This document shows positions 56,283 to 64,000 of a DNA stretch of 64,000 bases, piece by piece. Origin of the DNA: JALZOC01 sp038320555 (GTDB taxonomy: Bacteria > Acidobacteriota > Vicinamibacteria > Vicinamibacterales > 2-12-FULL-66-21); assembly GCA_038320555.1 (NCBI GenBank), contig JBBQEJ010000006.1, forward strand, positions 1 to 64,000, written 5' to 3'. The position numbers and the translations under genes are program-made. Numbering within the stretch: the stretch's first letter is position 1; every line of letters begins with the position of its first letter. Under the pieces are notes generated by a model. That model was not told where the DNA came from and searched no databases. It worked only from the letters and a program-made list of their open reading frames with translations.

Positions 56283-57255
56283 GGGCGTGCTCGAAGTCGT
56301 AACGCGGCGCGAATCCCCAATCGTGTCGCGCGGTCGAGTCGTCCACGTCGGCCGGCCATGAATCGAGGATCCCCTGCCGCTTCTGATCGACATCCCAGTC
56401 GATTCGCGCCGAGGCAAACGCCTGGAGAACGACTTCGCGGATCTCTTCCGCGGATGGATTGAAGGCGGCGACGTTGTACGTCGTCCTCGTGAGCCGCTCG
56501 CGGGGAGCTGACGCGAATGTCATCAACGCATCGATGCCATCCGGCATCGCCATGAACGGAATGCGCGTATCCGGCCGGACGAAGCAGGCATAAGGTTCCC
56601 CCTTCGCCGCCGAGTGAATCATTTCCGGCGCGTAATCAGACGTCCCGCCCGACGGCACGGTCAACCCGGAGATCAGTCCCGGAAACCTCACGCAGCGGAA
56701 ATCCACCCGGCCGCTCAACGATTCCGCGGCGAGCTGCTTGTAGTGACGGGCATAGTAGGTTCCAAGCTGCTCGCAGTACAGCTTGTTGCACCCGTACATC
56801 GTCGTCGGGTGCGGCCATTCGTCCTCACGGACCTTACCGGCGGCCATTTTGGTCGCCCGATCGGGCAAGCCGTACGCGGCAATCGACGACGGATACATGA
56901 AGACGACCGGGCGGCCGTGGGATTCCGCCTCGTGCTGCGCGAACTCGAGCAGGTTCAGCGTGCCCTCGACGTTGACCTGGTGCGCGGTCATCGGCGTGAA
57001 TTCGGACCGCGTAGAGAGCAGCGCGGCCAGGTGAAAGACCAGCTCAACACGGAATTCCGACAGTACCCGTTCGAGGAGTCCGCGATCCAGGATCGAGCCC
57101 GTGATCTCGTGGTCCACCTTATCGGCAATGGTGGCATCGAGCCGGCTGACGTCGAGGGTGACGACTGCACGGTCGCCGCGCTCGGACAGCCGCGCGATCA
57201 GCCCGTGGCCAATCTCGCCGCCGGCGCCGGTGATGAGCACGACGGGTTTGCGCAC
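56233..57255 (-). CDS. NAD-dependent epimerase/dehydratase, L-threonine 3-dehydrogenase-like
   Basis: This 340-residue short-chain dehydrogenase of the extended class has the NAD motif LITGAGGEIGHGL and the catalytic Tyr-x3-Lys in TTMYGCNKLYCEQLG. Sequence such as SSIAAYGLPDRATKMAAG and FRCVRFPGLISGLTVPSGGT resembles the SDR-type threonine dehydrogenases; UDP-sugar epimerases are the alternative. No 2-amino-3-ketobutyrate CoA ligase gene adjoins it. The start is GTG, exactly seven bases after TATAAT, so the mRNA is probably leaderless. Confidence 0.85.
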   Translation of the reverse strand: MRKPVVLITGAGGEIGHGLIARLSERGDRAVVTLDVSRLDATIADKVDHEITGSILDRGLLERVLSEFRVELVFHLAALLSTRSEFTPMTAHQVNVEGTLNLLEFAQHEAESHGRPVVFMYPSSIAAYGLPDRATKMAAGKVREDEWPHPTTMYGCNKLYCEQLGTYYARHYKQLAAESLSGRVDFRCVRFPGLISGLTVPSGGTSDYAPEMIHSAAKGEPYACFVRPDTRIPFMAMPDGIDALMTFASAPRERLTRTTYNVAAFNPSAEEIREVVLQAFASARIDWDVDQKRQGILDSWPADVDDSTARHDWGFAPRYDFEHALKEYLVPTIRQRYARR

Positions 57256-57262
57256 GCGAATT

Positions 57263-57268
57263 ATTATA
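57263..57268 (-). promoter_or_regulatory. -10 element TATAAT with leaderless spacing
   Basis: On the minus strand TATAAT is followed by seven bases and then the GTG at 57255. No good -35 is visible. Confidence 0.5.
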
Positions 57269-57310
57269 GAGGTGCTTCCTCCTGAAGGCGGAACTTACAG
57301 GAATATAGAG

Positions 57311-58741
57311 ATGCAAAGAGTTGCTCTAGCGATTGGCGCATTACTAATCCAGAGTCCCACGCCGCTGCCGTCGGGGTCGTCATTCGATCGCGCATTCACC
57401 ACGGACACGATGCGCGTGGATTATTTTCACACCGGCGGGCCAAAGGCCGGCGAGACCATCTCGCTCGATCGCGTGGTGAACGATGGACCATGGGCCGGGA
57501 GCCGCACTCAGCTCGTGGATCCGACCGATCTCGGAACCTACCGGTTCGAGGTGCGTGACAAGGCAACGGGAACGGTGCTGTACTCCCGCGGATTCGCGTC
57601 AGTGTACGGTGAATGGGAAACGACGAGCGAACAGAAAGCCGCTCATCGAACGTTCCATGAATCTCTCCGCTTTCCATGGCCGAAGGGGCCGGTCGCGATC
57701 ACCCTCTCGAAACGGCAGGCCGATAACGGTTTGTCGTCCATCTGGACGACCGATGTTGATCCGCAATCACGCTTCGTGGATCGCGCGCGGCTCACCCGCC
57801 GCGCGGGGCTCGTCTGGCCCGTCTTTGTGAACGGTCCACCGGCTGACAAGGTCGACCTTCTCGTTATTGGAGAGGGTTACACGGCCGCCGAGATGGCGAA
57901 GTTCCATCGCGACGTGAAGCGGCTCCTCCCCGCGCTGTTCGCCGAAGAGCCGTTCAAGAGCCGCCGTTCGGATTTCAACGTTCGCGCGCTCGATCTGCCG
58001 TCCGCCGTGAGCGGGGTCAACAAGCCCAACGCCGGCCTGTTCCGGCGCACGCCGTTGTCGACCGAGTACAACATCTTCGATTCGGAGCGCTACGTGCTGA
58101 CGCTCGACAACCGGGCCCTGCGTGACGCCGCGTCAGCCGCGCCGTACGAGTTCATCGAGATCCTCGTGAACGATCGCACGTACGGCGGGGGCGGCATTTT
58201 CAATGATCAGGCGACCGCCTCGGTGGACAGTGCGTTCTCGCCGTACGTGTTCGTCCACGAGTTCGGTCATCACTTCGCCGCGCTTGCCGACGAGTACTAC
58301 ACCTCCGACGTGGCGTACGAAACGGGCCGCGGGGAGCGGCCGGAGCCCTGGGAGCCGAACGTGACGGCGCTCCATGATCCGGCCCGGTTGAAGTGGAAGG
58401 ATCTGGTGACGCCCGGCACGCCGCTGCCCACTCCGTGGGACAAGGCCGAATTCGAAAAACACACCGCCACCATCCAGCAACGCCGGCGCGAGATCCGGGG
58501 CCGCAACGCCCCGGAAGCCGAGATGGACGCATTGTTCCGCGAAGAACAGGCGTGGGACATGAAGTTCCTGTCGTCGATGACGTATTCAGGGCGCGTCGGC
58601 GCCTTTGAAGGCGCCGCCTACGAGGCACGCGGGCTCTACCGCCCGGAAACCGACTGCATCATGTTCACGCGGGATCCGGTGGGATTCTGCAGGGTCTGCC
58701 GCCGCGCCATCGAGCGCATCATCGATCTGTATTCCAGGTAG
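57311..58741 (+). CDS. M64-family (IgA peptidase-like) metallopeptidase
   Basis: This 476-residue exported zinc peptidase has a short signal (MQRVALAIGALLIQS). The M64 N-terminal domain (residues about 30-160) precedes the catalytic domain, with DLLVIGEGYTAAEMAKFHRD, NIFDSERYVLTLDNRALRD and the zinc motif HEFGH (316-320) in FVHEFGHHFAALADEYY. The end carries conserved cysteines (TDCIMFTRD, GFCRVCRRAIE). AGGA lies eight bases before the ATG at 57311. It is divergent from the epimerase and belongs with the several secreted peptidases of this window. Confidence 0.92.
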   Translation: MQRVALAIGALLIQSPTPLPSGSSFDRAFTTDTMRVDYFHTGGPKAGETISLDRVVNDGPWAGSRTQLVDPTDLGTYRFEVRDKATGTVLYSRGFASVYGEWETTSEQKAAHRTFHESLRFPWPKGPVAITLSKRQADNGLSSIWTTDVDPQSRFVDRARLTRRAGLVWPVFVNGPPADKVDLLVIGEGYTAAEMAKFHRDVKRLLPALFAEEPFKSRRSDFNVRALDLPSAVSGVNKPNAGLFRRTPLSTEYNIFDSERYVLTLDNRALRDAASAAPYEFIEILVNDRTYGGGGIFNDQATASVDSAFSPYVFVHEFGHHFAALADEYYTSDVAYETGRGERPEPWEPNVTALHDPARLKWKDLVTPGTPLPTPWDKAEFEKHTATIQQRRREIRGRNAPEAEMDALFREEQAWDMKFLSSMTYSGRVGAFEGAAYEARGLYRPETDCIMFTRDPVGFCRVCRRAIERIIDLYSR

Positions 58742-58774
58742 GCCGCACGATGTGGCAAAACCATCTCCAGGAGA

Positions 58775-59641
58775 TCAGCGGCGCAAGACAAACACCGTCA
58801 GCATCGACGCGAGGATTGCCATGGCCGTCAGTACCAGACAGACCACGGCGCCGAAAATGTGATGCGAGCGAGGGCGCGTGAGCGGATCGAGCCACGCGCT
58901 GGCGAGGTAGCCGCCGAGAAAGCCCCCGGCGTGAGCGTAGTTGTCGATGCCGGGCATGATCAGGCCGAAGACGAACATGGAGAGAGCGTAGCTCGTCGCC
59001 TGCGACCGGAGGAGGCTCCCCCCGCCGTGTCGGCCGTAATGCACGAGCGCGCCGACCAGTCCGAAGATTGCGGCGGATGCTCCCAACGTGGTGTCGGCGC
59101 CGCCCAGTATCGGCACCCGCGGCATGAACTCGCCGGCGCACGAGCTCAGGAAAAATCCGCAGGCGGATGAAATCGTGTAGACGATCACCATACGCGGCCC
59201 GCCGTAGATCTCTTCGACGGCAGGGCCGAGTTGCCGCAGGACCATCATGTTGAAAAGGATGTGCAGCGCCCCGCCGTGCAGCCATCCGGCACTCAGAATC
59301 GTCCACCACATCCCGTTGACGAAGACCGGATACGCTCCGCTCGCCCCGAAGGCAAGCTGGACGACTGGATGTGCAGACAGCAGGCTGAAGATACCGCCGC
59401 CGCCCATAATGTTCCCGCCGAGCGCGACGGTCACGACCAGCCCGGCGAGATAGAGGGCCGAACAGCCGTAAACCACGAGCGGCACGAACCCGAAGTCGTT
59501 CCCCAACCGCCGCAGCAGCGGCGCAAATCCCCAGAGTCCCGGGTTCCGCCGGCCGCATGTGTAGCACTGTTCGTCGTTGACGCCGACCAGCGATCCGCAC
59601 GAGGCGCAGACGACCGAACCGGTTTTCTGCCGCTTGAACAT
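58775..59641 (-). CDS. Rhomboid intramembrane serine protease with N-terminal zinc ribbon
   Basis: The 288-residue protein begins with two CxxC pairs (VVCASCGSLVG and EQCYTCGRR) that form a zinc ribbon, then six to seven membrane helices. The catalytic Ser is in TLGASAAIFGLVGAL and the His in IDNYAHAGGFLGGYLA; WLHGGALHILFNMMVL is the conserved helix-2 segment. It cleaves membrane proteins within the bilayer. The gap downstream to the M64 gene is 33 bases and convergent. The start has no strong ribosome site. Confidence 0.93.
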   Translation of the reverse strand: MFKRQKTGSVVCASCGSLVGVNDEQCYTCGRRNPGLWGFAPLLRRLGNDFGFVPLVVYGCSALYLAGLVVTVALGGNIMGGGGIFSLLSAHPVVQLAFGASGAYPVFVNGMWWTILSAGWLHGGALHILFNMMVLRQLGPAVEEIYGGPRMVIVYTISSACGFFLSSCAGEFMPRVPILGGADTTLGASAAIFGLVGALVHYGRHGGGSLLRSQATSYALSMFVFGLIMPGIDNYAHAGGFLGGYLASAWLDPLTRPRSHHIFGAVVCLVLTAMAILASMLTVFVLRR

Positions 59642-59713
59642 TTACCGAAGCATGCCACAGAAGAACACGGAAGCCCATAGATGCCGGCGGCAGAGAAACA
59701 ACGGAAGTACGCG

Positions 59714-59736
59714 ACGGAAAGTACGGAACTTTCCGT
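59714..59736. promoter_or_regulatory. Perfect 9-base inverted repeat ACGGAAAGT/ACTTTCCGT
   Basis: ACGGAAAGT and ACTTTCCGT are separated by five bases. Neighbouring ACGGAA words (59657, 59705, 59723) make the 104-base gap resemble the other word-repeat gaps. It lies just before the epimerase gene and could be an operator or part of that repeat class. Confidence 0.4.
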
Positions 59737-59745
59737 GGCCTGCTT

Positions 59746-60726
59746 GTGCGTGCGGTGAGTTTCCTTGCGGCCGGTTTCGTGTTCTGCTGTGGCGTGCGCG
59801 TTCTCGTCACCGGCGGCAGCGGGTATCTGGGCGGCGCGATCGTGAGGGCGCTGGCGGCGCGGGGACACGAACCGATCGTGTTTGCGCGACGGGCATCGGC
59901 GGCGGGACTTCCGGGCCGAGCCGTCGATGGTGACGTCCGCGACCGGGCGGCCGTCCGGCACGCGGCCGAAGGCGTCGAGGCGATCGTTCACACGGCGGCG
60001 CTGGTCAGCGTGTGGCACCGGCAACCCTCGATGTTCGATGACGTCAACGTCGGCGGACTCGAGGCCTCACTCGATGCCGTGCGCGCCCTCGGCATTCGCC
60101 GTATCCTGTACACGTCCTCGTTCCTGGCGCGCCCCCCGGCGGACAGCCCGGTCGCGCTTGCCGCCAACGACTATCAGCGGACCAAGGCGCGGGCCCGCAT
60201 GGTGGCGCTTGCGGCGGTCGAGGCGGGCGTGCCGCTCGTGTCGCTCGTCCCCGGTGTCGTTTACGGTCCTGGCGAGGCGACGGAAGGGAACCTCATCGGC
60301 CGGATGATCCGGGATCATCTTGCCGGACGACTACCTGGGCTGATTGGGGCCGACCGCTGCTGGTCCTACGCTCATGTGAACGACGTGGCGGACGCCCACG
60401 TCAGCGCGCTGACGCCAAAGGTCCCGGCTGGGGAATATTTGCTCGGTGGGGACAATGTCCCACAGTTGCGCGTCTTCGAGGTCGTCCGGAACGAGACCGG
60501 CGCCGCGCTCCCCCGGCGCATTCCCTTCGCGGTGGCATCGGCGGTGGGTTGGGTGGAAGAAATGCGCGCCGGGTTAACCGGACGGCCCCCGGCGATCACG
60601 CGCGGCATCGTTGAGATTTTTCGCCACGATTGGTCGATGGACAGCGCACGCAGCGTGGACGCACTCAACTATCGCATCACGCCGCTCGAGACAGGACTCC
60701 GCGATTTGCTGTCGTCCATGTCTTGA
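59746..60726 (+). CDS. NAD-dependent epimerase/dehydratase, HpnA/dihydroflavonol-reductase-like
   Basis: This extended short-chain dehydrogenase of about 310-326 residues has the NAD motif VLVTGGSGYLGGAIVRALA, substrate-side VHTAALVSVW and catalytic Tyr-x3-Lys in NDYQRTKARARMV. Its closest recognisable types are hopanoid-associated sugar epimerases and 4-dihydroflavonol reductase-like enzymes. No hopanoid genes are nearby. The GTG at 59794 (VRVLVTGG) gives the usual family N-terminus; the GTG at 59746 would add 16 hydrophobic residues. Neither has a good ribosome site. Confidence 0.8.
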   Translation: MRAVSFLAAGFVFCCGVRVLVTGGSGYLGGAIVRALAARGHEPIVFARRASAAGLPGRAVDGDVRDRAAVRHAAEGVEAIVHTAALVSVWHRQPSMFDDVNVGGLEASLDAVRALGIRRILYTSSFLARPPADSPVALAANDYQRTKARARMVALAAVEAGVPLVSLVPGVVYGPGEATEGNLIGRMIRDHLAGRLPGLIGADRCWSYAHVNDVADAHVSALTPKVPAGEYLLGGDNVPQLRVFEVVRNETGAALPRRIPFAVASAVGWVEEMRAGLTGRPPAITRGIVEIFRHDWSMDSARSVDALNYRITPLETGLRDLLSSMS

Positions 60727-60731
60727 AGGCC

Positions 60732-60992
60732 CGCTTGCGGTGAAGGTTCGGCGCGGCAGGCGCCCCTGGAGGGAATCTTGCACACGACCGGCGCAACCCC
60801 GGGACAAACTTTGAAATTTGAAGAAGGTGGCACATGCTGATGTCCTGTCCTTTCTGCGGGACCGGGACCGATTTGCCTCACGAGACGCAGGAAGCCTGCA
60901 TCGCCTCCCTTCATGTTGAAATCTCCCGCATACGTCTGGTCGTAGAGCGCTTGCAGGGGCCCGCCTTCGCTGAAGCTTCGGCGAGGCAGCCG
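60732..60992. repeat. Two copies of a GAAGCTTC-centred REP-like element flanking a small gene
   Basis: Copy two (60962-60992) contains CGCTGAAGCTTCGGCG, a near-perfect palindrome. Copy one (60732-60762) matches it at about 24 of 31 positions but has lost the central symmetry. They lie 230 bases apart, either side of most of the zinc-ribbon gene. Copy two lies within its coding sequence and encodes AFAEASAR. Confidence 0.6.
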
Positions 60993-61052
60993 CTGGATGA
61001 CATTTCGGGCGATGACCCGAATCCGCGAGATCCCCGCGACGAGCGCAGCTAA
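60834..61052 (+). CDS. Small zinc-ribbon-like protein
   Basis: The 72-residue protein begins MLMSCPFCGTGTDLPHETQE with a CxxC pair. It continues ACIASLHVEISRIRLVVERL, which looks like a short coiled coil with another Cys. Similar short CPFC...HETQEAC proteins exist in related bacteria, in my recollection, without known function. AAGGTGG lies about five bases before the ATG; an ATG two codons later is also possible. The C-terminal 25 residues derive from a REP-like element and are probably not conserved. Confidence 0.6.
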   Translation: MLMSCPFCGTGTDLPHETQEACIASLHVEISRIRLVVERLQGPAFAEASARQPLDDISGDDPNPRDPRDERS

Positions 61053-61105
61053 CCCATTCCCTCCTCCAGCTAACCCAAGCCCCCAACTCCCGTCTAAGCA
61101 ATTGG

Positions 61106-61678
61106 ATGCCGCAAACGGACGCCGCCGTCGTCGCGCTGGCCCGCGACGGGGATAGCGAAGCTTTTCGGGCGCTCGTCGAGCGGCATAGCCGCGCTGTCTT
61201 CCGTCTCGCGCACCGGATGACCGGCAGCCCGCAGGACGCCGAAGACGTCGTTCAGGAGACTCTTTTGAAGGCCTACAAGCAACTGAGCCGTTTCGAGTCT
61301 CGTGCGAATTTCGGCACCTGGCTGCATCGCATTGCCGTGAACTGTTCGATCGACCTGATCCGGTCGCGGCCTCATCGCGAGGCTGCACACGATACGGCCG
61401 ATCTCGATCAATTCGGCACCGACGATCACGACCAGGCCGGACAGGCGTCGCCGGAGCGCCTGATGTTGAGTACCGAAGTGCAGGACCGGGTGACGGCCGC
61501 GATGTCGTCACTCAGCCGGATGGAACGGGCGGCGTTTGTTCTGCGGCATTTCGAGGGACAGTCCATCGACGAGATCAGCCGCGCGCTCAGCCTGAAGTCC
61601 AACGCGACGAAACACAGCATTTTCCGCGCGGTCAGAAAGATGCGCGTCGCCCTCGAGCCTCTCGTGTCAGCGGATTAG
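61106..61678 (+). CDS. ECF-type RNA polymerase sigma factor
   Basis: This 190-residue sigma factor has region 2 (FRLAHRMTGSPQDAEDVVQE, LLKAYKQLSRFESRANFGTW) and region 4 (MERAAFVLRHFEGQSIDEIS and SNATKHSIFRAVRKM). It lacks regions 1 and 3, as RpoE-like sigma factors do. The anti-sigma gene follows after 52 bases, and a HEAT-repeat protein follows that, which suggests an envelope-stress module. The short AGCTAACC word occurs twice, 21 bases apart, in its leader. Confidence 0.95.
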   Translation: MPQTDAAVVALARDGDSEAFRALVERHSRAVFRLAHRMTGSPQDAEDVVQETLLKAYKQLSRFESRANFGTWLHRIAVNCSIDLIRSRPHREAAHDTADLDQFGTDDHDQAGQASPERLMLSTEVQDRVTAAMSSLSRMERAAFVLRHFEGQSIDEISRALSLKSNATKHSIFRAVRKMRVALEPLVSAD

Positions 61679-61703
61679 CGCTGTGAACTGTGGAACTTTC
61701 ACA

Positions 61704-61730
61704 CTCTAGAACGTAGAACTGTAGAACTGT
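61704..61730. repeat. GTAGAAC word repeat immediately before the anti-sigma start
   Basis: TAGAAC occurs three times at 7-8 base spacing and ends at the start codon at 61731, displacing any ribosome site. GTAGAAC is the reverse complement of GTTCTAC at 21245-21314. Confidence 0.6.
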
Positions 61731-62501
61731 ATGCACCTCACCGACGACGATCTCATTCTTCACTATTACGGCGAGCTCGATACGAGCGCCGATGCGCGAG
61801 TGACCGATCACCTGCGCGCGTGCGCCGCGTGTCACGCAGGCTTCACGACGCTTCAGCGTGTGCTCACTGCGGTCGAAAGCGCGCCCGCTCCGGAGATTGC
61901 GGATGGGTTTGAACGCACCGTCTGGGCACGGCTGCAGCCGGACCTTGGCGCCAGGGGCGGTTGGTGGACCGCCCGGTTGGTGTTTTCGCCGGCTCGCCTC
62001 GCGTGGGCTGCCGGGATCGTGATGGTCGTGGCGGCGGCCTTCTTCGCCGGACGCGTATCGCAGCACGCGTCGGTCACGGCGCCGGTCGAAAGCGCGGCGG
62101 CCTCCTCCGGATTGCGCGAGCGTGTACTGCTCGCGGACCTGGGCGGCCATCTCGATCGTTCCCAGATGATGCTCATCGAGCTCGTCAGTGCCGACGCCGC
62201 CGGCGATGTTGACCTGCCGGCGGAACGTGCGCGCGCACAGCAGCTCGTGGCCGACAACCGCCTCTATCGGCAGACCGCCACGGCAAACGGCAACGTCGCA
62301 CTCGCCGCGGTGCTGGACGACCTCGAACAGGTGCTGGTGGATGTCGCAGCCGGCCCGGACACGTTGTCGGCGGCGGATCTGACGGAAGTGCGGCAACGGA
62401 TCGAAAACAAGGGACTGCTCCTGAAAGTGCGGGTGTTGTCCTCCGAAGTTCAAAAGCGGCAGAAAACGGAAATCCGCGCGCGGGCTGGCCAGAGCTCGTA
62501 G
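61731..62501 (+). CDS. Anti-sigma factor with zinc-finger (ZAS) domain
   Basis: This 256-residue single-pass membrane protein begins with a zinc-binding anti-sigma domain: His27-x3-Cys31-x2-Cys34 in DHLRACAACHAGF. A transmembrane helix (ARLAWAAGIVMVVAAAFFAG, about residues 85-108) and a helical outside domain follow. The zinc motif binds the cognate ECF sigma factor encoded just upstream and releases it on a signal. The start has no ribosome site and abuts a GTAGAAC repeat. Confidence 0.92.
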   Translation: MHLTDDDLILHYYGELDTSADARVTDHLRACAACHAGFTTLQRVLTAVESAPAPEIADGFERTVWARLQPDLGARGGWWTARLVFSPARLAWAAGIVMVVAAAFFAGRVSQHASVTAPVESAAASSGLRERVLLADLGGHLDRSQMMLIELVSADAAGDVDLPAERARAQQLVADNRLYRQTATANGNVALAAVLDDLEQVLVDVAAGPDTLSAADLTEVRQRIENKGLLLKVRVLSSEVQKRQKTEIRARAGQSS

Positions 62502-62567
62502 CGGCTCGTCACACCAGTGGCAATGAGAAGCGCGGGCAATGCCCGCAGAGGATCAGGATATCGAATC

Positions 62568-63971
62568 ATGAGCATCAGACAGTCGTATGTGTGCGGCCTC
62601 GCGTTCGTGGGCGCGCTTGCCGTGGCTGGCCTCGCGCCGGCGCAGCCCGTCGGTCCGGGTCCTGTTGGTCCAGGTCCTGTCGGTCCTGGCCCCGTCGGTG
62701 TGGGACCTGGCCCCGGCCCGATGAGCATCTTCCTCTCGGCCCCCATGATGGCGCCGATGACCCTCGAGGCACCGGCGATGCTGCTGACCTGGGAAGAACA
62801 GGATTCGTCAAAGGACCGCGAAAAGGAGGCGGAACAACGCGAACGCGAGCGCGAAACCCGAGCCTACGACCAGGGCCGGGAATACCTCGACCAGGGTAAA
62901 TACGACCGCGCAGTCGAGCGTTTCACCGACGTCGTATCGCTGAAGGGATCGCGCGCTGACGGCGCGCTGTACTTCAAGGCGTGGGCACAGAACAAGGCCG
63001 GCCAGCGTGCCGAAGCGCTCGCCACGATTGCGGTGCTTGCGAGGGATTACCCGAAGAGCCGTTATCTGACCGAGGCGAAGGCGCTCGACGCCGAGGTACG
63101 ACGCAGCAGCGGTCAACCGGTCCGGCCCGAGAGCGAAAGCGACGAAGAATTGAAGCTCCTCGCGATCGCAGCGCTGCAGAACTCCGACCCGGAGAAGGCG
63201 GTGCCGCTGCTCGAGAAACTGCTCCAGGGGTCGGCCTCACCCAGGGTGAAATCGAGGGCGCTCTTCGTGCTTGCGCAGAGCGACTCGCCCCGGGGCCGCG
63301 AGGTTCTCAAGAACATCGCGAAGGGAAATTCCACGCCGGATCTTCAGAAGCGGGCCATCGATTATCTGGGGACGCAGGGAGGCCGAGAAAGCCGCGCCAC
63401 GCTCGCCGAAATCTACGGGTCAACGCCGGACGTCGATGTGAAGCGCCGGATCCTGCGGGCATTCATGGTCGCGGGAGAGAAGGATCGCCTGCTGAGCGCC
63501 GCGCAGAGCGAACAGAATGCGGACCTCCGCGCCGAAGCGGTCCAGCAACTGGGCGTCATGGGCGCGCACGAAGAACTGTGGCAGCTCTATCAGAAGGAGA
63601 CCGCGACGGACGTCAAGAAACGAATCATCCAGGCCATGTTCGTCGGCGGCAATGTGGAGCGGCTCATCGACCTGGCGAAGACCGAGAAGAACCCGGAACT
63701 TCGCCGGACGGCGGTCCGCAACCTGGGCATCATGGGATCCAGGCGCGCGAGCGACGCGCTCGTGGAGCTCTACAACACGGACAAGGATCCGGACATCCGC
63801 CGGGCCGTGGTCACAGGGCTCTTCCAACAGGGGAATGCCACGGCGCTCGTCGATCTCGCGCGCAAGGAACAGGACCCCGCCATGAAGAAAGAGATCGTGT
63901 CGAAGTTGTCGGTCATGGGCAGTAAGGATCCCATCGTGATGCAGTTCATGATGGAATTGTTGAGCAAGTAG
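62568..63971 (+). CDS. Exported TPR/HEAT-repeat protein
   Basis: This 467-residue protein has a signal peptide ending near LAPAQP, then a collagen-like stretch (repeated GPGPV), a charged Glu/Arg coiled coil (about residues 75-100), tetratricopeptide helices (GREYLDQGKYDRAVERFTDV) and a long array of HEAT-like repeats (ALFVLAQSDSPRGREVLKNI, RTAVRNLGIMGSRRASDALV). It is the third gene after the sigma and anti-sigma genes and probably belongs to their regulon or acts as scaffold. A GCGGGCAATGCCCGC hairpin lies upstream at 62532-62546 and might modulate its expression. AGGA precedes the ATG by about ten bases. Confidence 0.85.
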   Translation: MSIRQSYVCGLAFVGALAVAGLAPAQPVGPGPVGPGPVGPGPVGVGPGPGPMSIFLSAPMMAPMTLEAPAMLLTWEEQDSSKDREKEAEQRERERETRAYDQGREYLDQGKYDRAVERFTDVVSLKGSRADGALYFKAWAQNKAGQRAEALATIAVLARDYPKSRYLTEAKALDAEVRRSSGQPVRPESESDEELKLLAIAALQNSDPEKAVPLLEKLLQGSASPRVKSRALFVLAQSDSPRGREVLKNIAKGNSTPDLQKRAIDYLGTQGGRESRATLAEIYGSTPDVDVKRRILRAFMVAGEKDRLLSAAQSEQNADLRAEAVQQLGVMGAHEELWQLYQKETATDVKKRIIQAMFVGGNVERLIDLAKTEKNPELRRTAVRNLGIMGSRRASDALVELYNTDKDPDIRRAVVTGLFQQGNATALVDLARKEQDPAMKKEIVSKLSVMGSKDPIVMQFMMELLSK

Positions 63972-63981
63972 AGGTATCTGA

Positions 63982-64000
63982 TGTCGAGGCCATTCAAACT
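63982..64000 (+). CDS. Start of a following gene, cut by the window edge
   Basis: An ATG at 63982 is preceded by AGAGG and reads MSRPF. It is close behind the HEAT-repeat gene and probably continues that operon. Too little is visible to identify it. Confidence 0.35.

Overview
The window is a gene-dense, high-GC stretch of chromosome. It most resembles an Acidobacteriota genome, probably class Vicinamibacteria. That is an inference from gene content and was not tested by phylogeny. The main pointers are PadR regulators next to ABC permeases of the acidobacterial duplicated orphan permease (ADOP) type, many secreted metallopeptidases, sigma/anti-sigma/HEAT-repeat trios, and GGGGTCAGACCCC palindromes. 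No tRNA, rRNA, CRISPR array, prophage or intact insertion sequence was seen.

Layout. 1-8964: nitrogen assimilation on the minus strand, with gltB and gltD overlapping, a 551-base gap carrying a sigma-54-type promoter and a cluster of AGACA-type sites, then amt and a partial outer-membrane porin. 9061-19232: an M14 peptidase carrying in-frame REP palindromes, msrA, small membrane proteins, and an operon of a beta-barrel protein, an exported protein with kinase-like motifs and a LysE exporter, divergent from a GT-C glycosyltransferase. 19236-26729: PspC, a TatT-like lipoprotein, and PadR with a promoter-overlapping operator. These are followed by three damaged or shortened genes (21859-24445) and a second, membrane-fused kinase-like protein. 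26751-31029: a phosphoesterase, a HerA-like ATPase and a histone-H1-like protein. 31086-36134: a signalling block with an NtrC-type regulator, a 65-residue stand-alone DHp domain, an HD-GYP regulator, and a divergent PAS kinase with a NarL-type regulator. 36169-45041: a second M14 peptidase, a GntR regulator with a slipin, ettA and an ABC exporter. 45104-58741: a TonB receptor, three more metallopeptidases (47531, 48645, 57311), ChaN, TerC, a swivel-first aconitase-family enzyme, apaG, aat, a ferredoxin and an epimerase. 58775-64000: a rhomboid protease, an epimerase, and an ECF sigma factor with its anti-sigma factor and a HEAT protein.

Genes that appear to work together are gltBD with amt (ammonium uptake and assimilation), the exported peptidases with TonB and surface proteins (polymer scavenging), and the two-component block.

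The most unusual structure lies between the genes. At least nine intergenic gaps carry arrays of short asymmetric words, mostly with a period of exactly 7 bases. The same words recur at distant gaps, and in two gaps between convergent genes they are arranged as inverted arrays. The second most unusual feature is a pair of exported proteins sharing an HxDxKxxN...D motif like the catalytic loop of eukaryotic-type kinases.
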